Assembly: GCA_012295275.1 (NCBI GenBank)
Contig: CM022679.1
Coordinates: 21,954,110-22,018,109, forward strand
Reading direction: 5' to 3'
DNA: 64,000 nucleotides
DNA from: Chrysomallon squamiferum
Taxonomy: Eukaryota > Mollusca > Gastropoda > Neomphalida > Peltospiridae
This document shows positions 54,179 to 63,252 of the stretch, one piece after another (position 1 is the stretch's first letter; each line of letters opens with the position of its first letter). The notes under the pieces are model-generated. The model ran no database searches. It saw only the letters and a program-made list of their open reading frames with translations, and was not told the origin of the DNA. The translations under genes were made by a program, and so were the position numbers.

Positions 54179-57100
54179 AACATTCCAGTGTTTTATTATC
54201 TTTAAGGATGTGAACCTGTTTCTTTTTTGAAAAAAACCCCAAAAAACAACCTGCCAGATAACCCATTGCATCATTAATCAGTAACACTGGGTAGGTCAAA
54301 CGTATAATGCTGCACTCACCGGATCATTTAACCAAGGCAGGAAGAAATATTCAATGACTCTTTTTTATATAACTGTAAACCTGATACACCTCTTTACTGT
54401 AAATTATCACATGACTCTTGTTTTCATTCACATAGTGATACAACCTGAAGTATTCGAAACATCTGATTAAACGGCTAGTTTCATATCAGGTTAATTCCGA
54501 TTACCATTAATGTTGTTAGACTGAATTTCAGTTTATGATGTAAACTTGCTACAGTTTATACAGTGGTATTTATGTGTATGTATGTGTAAGTGAGAAAATA
54601 AGCTGTTTTAAAAATTAAAAGCAAAAGCAAAAAAGTGCAAAAACAAAATGTATGTATGTGTGTATGTAAAAGATTAATGGCAAATAAATACTGGCTTTCA
54701 TGGGGGAGATAAAGTAGAAAGTTATTTTATCATTTATTTTTATTTTATTTATTTTTATATTATTATTATTGCATTACTTTTAAATTTAATTTTTAAAATT
54801 AATTTTTTCCTTTTTATAAATTTTACTTCATTATTACAACACATTTATATTTTAAATTTATATTGCAAATGAGTGACACTCAATATATTTGAAGAATGGA
54901 TTAAAAATACATGAATTGTACAATAATTCTATGAGTAATCTACTGGGTATGTATTATGAGTTGTATGTAACACTTAATACTATCATAAATAATTTATTAT
55001 ATCTGCATATAGTGCTTTGATGTCTGTGATAAATTGATAGAGCTCGGAAAAGTTGAGCTAAAAATATACAAATAAATAAAAACTGTATTAATTAAAATAA
55101 ACACTTGCAGATGAACGTTCATTAAAAATAAATAAATATATAAATAATAATAATAATAATAAATAAAATAAAAATATAAAAGTTAATTTTTTTTTTCCTC
55201 CATTATATGACAATGTAGAATAAAACAGTATGTGGTATCCAAATCAAATAAATTTTTCGTTTTTTTTTTTTTTTTTTAAATTGTTTATTTTTTTTTTAAC
55301 CCTTTTGAAGTTGACATGTTGCTTTTATGTGTAATTTGCATGGGAGTTGATCAAACAGCACTCAAAGTTATAGTGTTTAATGATGGTTGTAAATTATGTC
55401 AGGCACTCATTACTACAGCATACAAAGTTAGGGCAGAGTTTTATTTCAAACAGCCCACACCCAGTTAAAAACATCCAGAGTCAATGATTAGTGAAGTATG
55501 GAGATAATTTGAACCTGTGGAGTTTTCCTTTTTAAATAAACACGTAGTAGCAAAAGAGCACTTAATGCATATAAAGGCGGCATTGGTAATGAATTAATTG
55601 ATGCTTCTTTAATGATATTTCAGCATATTGCATTAGTAAATTTGAAACTTAACAGGCTACATAATGGTGGCACTGGTAATGAATTAAAATTTCATTAACG
55701 AAACTTGAGCATTTTTAATGTGAAATGTCTGTTAATTCTGTTTTGAAATGATTTTATGAGGGAAGAAACAACTATTATGCTAGCTGCAGGATGGTCCTTT
55801 AAATAAGCAAGTGTTTTGTTTATTATATGTTTGTCTGTGTGTATGTGTTGATATATGTGTATTTCTGTGAGTTCATAGAGAGAGAGAGAGAGAGAGAGAG
55901 GGAGATTTTAATGGCTGTAAAGGCACATACTTTGCCTTTATTACATCTAAAACGGAATACTGTCTGGAATGGACTTGACTAGTAGTAGCAGTAGCAACAG
56001 CAGCAATAACAGATGTTGTAGGTAGCAACTGTGATACTAATGTGGTAGTAGTACTAAAAGTAGTAGTAGTAGTAGTAGCGATAGCAAACCTGAGAATTTG
56101 TAAGACTAATTTCATTGTTGTGAGTGAAAACTGTAAAATTACTCGTAAACGAACAAAGCTGATTAAAGACAACAACTGACGAAGACAAGTGCATTTGTGT
56201 GTTAATAAGCAAAATGGGAGTGGCTCCGCCGCATCAAACGGTTTGAACTGGGAGGACCTGGTGACTTCTCGGTTACCTCCCTTGCAGTGTCCAGTCTTTG
56301 ATCTCGCTTGAAAGAAACCAGGAAATTGATGTTAATCTCCAACAACCCAGAAGTGATAAAAACATCCGATTAAGCTTCTTAAACGGCCCAGTAAGAGAAG
56401 AAACCCAAAGAAAACGTGGGGGGCTAGTGGTGGTGGTGGGGGGGGAAGGATGATTGGTTTCAGTGAAATTGTCTTTGACCACTTTGTACTGGTCCTTTGA
56501 TGAACATGGTCCTCTTACATCCCCACTTCCCTCGCACATGTTGCTGATGGAGGCTGGCCACAAAGGGTTCTCTGGCCAAAGCCTCTCATCTCTCTGGCTA
56601 TTAGTGAAAGTCAGAATGTTCCCACTGCTTTGTGGATTAGTCAGAATAGAAGGGTTCACCTAGAGGCTTGTTAATGCATGTTGTTTAATGGGTGAGAAGG
56701 TGATTTATTATTTTTATTTACTTCTTTTTTTTTTTTCAAACTAAAAGTATTTTGTTTAGATTTTTGGGGAGTTTTGTACGATTAGAAAGCTTTGTTTGTT
56801 GAGCATTGTTTTTCTTTCTTTCTTTTCTTTTTTTTCTGTGATAATAATTAATTTGTTGCACTGCTGTTGCTTGTATTTCATAATGTATAAATATAAGCTT
56901 ATATTCTGAAATAAGAGCTATGTAATAAACTGTAGAAATGATTCCATTGCCACTGTCACTACTACAATCACTTTTAGCACCATTACAACTGCAGCACTGC
57001 CACTAATATACTACTACTACTACTACTACTACCACTACCACTACCACTACCATTAGCACTAGCACTGCAGACACTACTACTATTACTGCTACTACTCTGC

Positions 57101-59574
57101 TATTACTGTGATCGCCGTCATCATAAACTGTATGGTTGTATTTGTTTTTAACAGAGGACGGAAAGAGCGCCAAAGGATCGTAACATTGCGGAGACAGATC
57201 CAAAGCTCTTTGCCAGTATGCTGATAGAAAAACTGGAGAGAGTGAAAGAAAAGAATGAAGCTGGAGCAAAAATGGAAGAAAAACTTCGATCCCTGAATGA
57301 AGTATGTATTTAGAATGAGAAAAGGTTCTAACGCTGAACAAAATATGTTTATGAGAAAACCCCCCAAAAAACTGTTTTGGAAGTATTTATAAGAAAGCTG
57401 GTCTTAAATTGCCATCTTTGTTCATTCGTTTAAACTGTGTAAATACATACTGTATTTTATCTGAGTTTTTCTTTCATCTGTTATCAATTACAAAGTTGTG
57501 TTAAGAAGATAAAGAAATTTCTGAAGACCATCTGTCTTTATTTTTTGTTGAATATTGTTGTTGTTTATTTGATATTTTTGTTTACCATTAATGAAATTTC
57601 TTTCATGACTGTTTTTAAACGAAAGTGTTTATGTGTATACATAAACAGCTTCTTTTTAAAATAAAAACCAACATTGTACTCAAGAAGATTATCTCATCTT
57701 TTTAAGCCTGTTACTTCTAAACATAGAAATACATAGATTTTACTTTTTTGGGTTGTTTTTTTAATCTCATTTCTAATAAAATAATGTTTCTGATGTTTCA
57801 GAGTGAGTGCACAGACGAAAACGTGACGATGTCAGCATCGTTTTCACACAAGAACACGACCGCAACATCGATCATGCCCATAATGTCGACATCGGCGATG
57901 GAGGAGGAAACGGCCGAGAGCATTCTGGACCAGCACTGTTCGCGCATCTGGGCAAACTCGAACCACCACACGCCCAGTCGGTCGCCGGGACGACACTCAC
58001 CACGGAGCAAGTCTCCGGACCGGCTGTGTCGCAAGCTGCAGTCGCAGACGCTGCCCGTTGCTCCGTCCGTCTTACCGTCGCGGCGCAAGCGAGTCAGCAA
58101 CAAAGACTTTGTCTCCTCCCTGTCCTGCGATAGCGGGGTGGGCGAGGACAAGTGCGAAATGGAGACCCACCGCCACATCCACCACCACCACCACCACCAC
58201 CACCCCTCGGGCATCCGCACACAGCAGCAGATCGAGATCGAGGCTCAGACCCTGACGATGGGATTCTGGGACCCTGCGCCCGGAGCCTCAACCTCGCGGA
58301 GTTTCTCCGAGTCGTTCAGTGCCGGGGACCGTGGAAGGACTAGCAAAAAGACGTCTGGCCGCAAGGGCTCGGATGCCAGTAGTTATTTGGACAGTGGTAT
58401 TAGCAGTGTTGTTCTGGACAAGGAGGCGATACCTCGCATGCCCAACTGGAACGATCCTGCCAGCGAGAAGTGAGTATATAGTCCAACAGTTGTGTGTGCA
58501 GTGCAGTGCAGTACCAAGCTTGTATTACACACCCATTCATAAATATTTTTTTTTTTAAATGGTGTTTGAATGGATGCCGTGAATATTTACGTAATTTGAA
58601 ACCTTTTTGAAAAACAAATTATGTTTACAAAAATTATAATGTATGAGTGTGAATGCTTCTGTGATGTGTGAATATGTGTGATATTAGTATTTATTGACGT
58701 TGGTTTAGCAGAAGTGTAAACAGAATTTATAAAACACCCTTTTAGCTTGAAATATGAGAAGTGGGTTTGTGGCTGAAGATTTGATGATGAATGGTTTCCT
58801 CTTTTGTGAATTAGTTACTGAAAGTTTAAAATTGTTGGTTGTCATATTGAAATATGAAGAATTATATTAATTATTAATTAGTTAATTAGTTTATTTTATA
58901 GACGTTAAAAAAGAAAAAGCTGAACAGTTAAAAACATATTTATGGTTGACGAAATTAAATAAATTCATCAGGTCTGGATTGTATTTAATTTTCGTGCTTC
59001 GTATCTTATTATTAGCTTTTTTATTTCCATAAAAAAATACTTACGTCATTAATGTGATGAAAAAGTAAGATTATTACTATTATTAAAAAGATTTTATTTA
59101 CTAATTATCATTAACGATTTCTTTCTGAACTTTTTTTTCTAACTGTCATTTTATTAACATTAAACTTGCACAAAGCTCCCGCAAAACATAACCTTCCGTT
59201 AATTGCATTATAATTCAGTCATTGAAGCCTCTTATCAAACATCTTGATGGTGCAATAAAACAAATTATCACCATAATTACCACATTAGAACTGGTGTGCG
59301 TCAAAGCTTGTTTGGTTCACAACAAAAAAAACACTCAGCTCTTTGATCACTGGAGCTGATTAACTACTTAACTTTTGAAATCATCAACAAATAGTTTTAA
59401 TGTGTTTTACATACATTTAAAAAAAAAAAAAAAACAGCTTTAATAAAAATCTATGCATATAAGTGTACATGTGTGCACATGCAGTGCATGTAATTAACAG
59501 GAGAACGATATCTTTGATGTTATTTGATCTTCCCGATATAAAACAAAAATGGGAAGTCTTTGAAAAAGGCGAGG

Positions 59575-59615
<41 letters not shown>

Positions 59616-62187
59616 TCACCAGTCAAATGGGCCGTGCAGTAATCTTAATAATGGAAAAAACATCAAGAAATAAGATAGAGGCTCAATTAAGCTAACACTA
59701 GCAACACTAGAGCTGGAACAATAGGCGCATAAAATAACTTCCCTTTGTCATGTAAAGCTCGATTGTAATCCGTGATTAATAGTTTTAGTTCACACATCAA
59801 AGAGCTGGCTGTCGCTTTGATGTTCGGAAGCGTGTATGAATCAGAGAAAGAGAAGACTGGAGAATATCTAAGTAGAGAATAATAATAATAAAAAATAGTG
59901 TTTGTAAAACTAGCAAGGTTGAATGACGTAGAGTGCAGATAAGTGGACCGAGTTGTTTGATGTTGCTGTGGTCGTTGTGGCAGTGGTAGGAAATACGGAA
60001 ATGAATTGATAGGATAATGAAAGGTTATGATGTAATTGGGAGGCGAGAGTTGTTAGGATTTTTGTGGTCTGGCTTGTTGATAAAATCTGTTTAGTTTTAT
60101 TTCTATTCTGTTTATTTTATTTTATTTTTATTTATTTATTTTTTTATTTATTTTATATTATTTTATTGTATTTATTTGTTCTTTTTGATTGTTTATTATA
60201 TTTTATATTTATTTTATTATTTTAATTTACATTATTTTTTATTATTTTTTTATTGTTATTTATTTTATTTTATTTATTTATTTATTTATTTATTTATTTT
60301 TTATTTTATTTTTTTATTTGTTAATTTTTTTAGTATATTTTATTTATTAATACATTCTTGAAAAATATTGTCTACAAGATGACTTGTCGTCTTTAAGTTT
60401 ATCCTTTAATCTGAATTACGTCAAAGCATCTTTCTTTAGGTCATTGTTAAGTTTAAAAATTAGCTTGTAGAATGACTGACTGAATGAATAATTGTATATT
60501 ACAATATTAAATTTAATGGTTGTTAGATGTCTCTGTATAACAGAGATATAAAATAGTGCCAATGTGGATTACTGTTTTTATTCAGTAGTAACACAAGATC
60601 TTTTTATATTCATTTTCTTCTCATATAAATTGAGAAATACTTAATAGGCTCTCGGTCATTTGGAATGGGTATAATAAGATATAAAAGTGATAACAGAACA
60701 ATGTTTTATTACTGAGATTTGATACAACTCTTCACAGGTATACACTGAATTTCTCCTTCATTCTGTTTCTCTTTTATAGCTTTTAAAAAAATAAATACAC
60801 AGGCCATCACAGCTATAACTTAACACTGATATTTCTAAAAATGCAGGAAAATCCCATTATGCAGGCATATATATATGCCTGTTGAGTAAAACAAGGCTTG
60901 CCAAAATTGGCAAATACAGACGTACGAGTTTAAACCAAGAGATAAACGCCATGTTGTAACACCTCCAGACTTCGGATCTGAGCCAAACATCCAATCTCAT
61001 GACGAATGTCTTGACCACTAGACCACCTACGATGTAGCAATTATCCAATTTCAGTGCTGCCGGTTTTCTCCTTCCTGTGTAAAGTCCACGAGATACATCT
61101 ACATACCACTGTCAGTAACTCTATTCTGAAATATAAGGTGTCTCGTATAATTGTCCGACTGTTTGTTCGGCTGTAACTCATCTGTCCGTATCATGTCGTT
61201 ATTGTTGAGATTACGTTGTCAGGGAATGTGAGAAATTAAGTGACCACCTAGGGAAATATTTCAATGCAAGAGAATGAATGTTTAAAATAAATGGAAATAC
61301 TTAGTGTCTAGACTGTATATAAATTTTGTTTCAGTTATATAAATTGGTCCGATAAAATTAATTTGCAGTTAAGATAATTTAATATCAGGTGTCTAATATG
61401 TAGAAGAAAAAAAAATCACATCAAAAAAAGCTAAATCTGAACATTCATTATTTTTTTTTTTTTTTTTTTTTATTGTTTATTTCAGCAAAAGAATGTTTTA
61501 AAATATTTATATTTGAGTCATAAATATAACAAAAATATACAGGCACAAATTAGATTTTTTTTTGTCCCAGTATGTCAAGTATGAAAGTAAATAACAGATT
61601 TTAAAATAACACCAGTAATATATGCAGGCTCAGAATAACATTCTCTGTCAGTGTGCTTTACATAGATAAACATTCAGAAATATACATAACCCCACAGCTA
61701 TTTATGTTAATAATGTTAAGTTTTGTATGTTTGTTGGTTCTTGTTATCTGTTTTTGTCACTATGATAATTATTGCAATTACCATCATCATCATCATCATC
61801 ATCAGTATCATTATTCAAGAAGTACATTTACAAGTTCATTAATATTATTTTCTATCTCGTATGTTTTTTTTTTTTTATTATTCATGTATAGAAACACAAA
61901 CACACATACACAGATGTTTGTTTGTTTATTTTTCTGCACTGTTTGTTGTTAGACATTTTCTAACTGGTTGTGTCCACGTTGTTTCAGAGTCATGCAGTGG
62001 ATGATGGACAGTGAGCGTGTGCAGGACGTCAGCGCCACGTACGCAGACTCCTCGGAGAAGAGTTCCACCCTGGAGAAGAGTTCCACCCTGAGTGGGTCAG
62101 TCACACCAGAGAAAAACAGGCTGAGTGGGTCAGTGGGACCCACGCTGCAGGCACATAAACAGAGGTAGACTCCTTCATATTAGCACT

Positions 62188-62242
<55 letters not shown>

Positions 62243-62293
62243 ACCTTTCATTAGTAATTTGAAGGTATATTTCTAACAAAACCTTTACATCAG

Positions 62294-62390
<97 letters not shown>

Positions 62391-63208
62391 CACATGGTTA
62401 CTGGTTTACAATAGTTTAATTTCAAATCTTGGTGACGGTACAAAATAATACTGTTGTTAATATTATTAAAATTGTCTGTAGGCCTATAAGTAATCTTTCA
62501 GATATTTTTCTTTTGCATAAGTATAACAATTTTTTTAAATATTTGTAATCTTTTTGGTTATTTTATAATTATATTTTAACATTTACAATATTTTTGGTAT
62601 TTTTAGTAACTTTGCTATTTTGTTTCAGTTCCAAGAAAACGGGTGCTTTTACTACTAGTCGACCCACCTCGGTGGAGCGGGCGGGTATTATGCCCTTCCA
62701 GCCGATGGGTGCCAGTCAGATTCAGCCCACTCAGCCATTTGCACAGGACCCCTCCATGCCACTCCCACCTCCGCCTAACCCCATTACTCAGATAGAAGAG
62801 GCAAGAAGAAGAGTTGCTAATATGGCAGACGAATCGAGAACATCTTCAGTTATTCCTGGGCCTGTTAAATCAAAGTATGCACACAAAAAAATAAATATTT
62901 TTATTTTTATTTTTATATATACTGTTTTTGTGCTTATCTTTTAGACAAGCTTATGCATAGAACAGCAGGTTTCAATTTATTATTATTGTTGTTGTTGTTG
63001 TTGTTATTGTTACTATTATTACAATTATTTTGCTTTCACATAATGTTTTTCTTTCCTTTTATGTTACAAAGAATTTTTTAACTTTACATTTATTTGTTGT
63101 TTGTTTCTTGTTTTCTCTTTTATTTTGCCTGTGTTTGTATATGAGTGTCTGTGTGAGTAAATATGTTTTCTTTCTTCATTCTTTCACTCTTCTTTTTTTT
63201 CTTGTTTA

Positions 63209-63252
<44 letters not shown>

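Noticed and set aside
56273-56663. Open frames on both strands in axin intron (128 and 69 residues)
   Set aside because: The nearby AG acceptor at about 56,286 opens a frame that stops within eight codons, and no family similarity is visible.
57798-58291. Minus-strand frames across axin coding exon 5 (poly-Trp, poly-Gly)
   Set aside because: Shadows of the real plus-strand exon; the poly-residue run is the reverse of the (CAC)8 His run.
60974-61025. Functional tRNA gene
   Set aside because: Only A- and B-box-like motifs are present; the B box is mutated and I cannot form a cloverleaf, so a SINE or relic is preferred.
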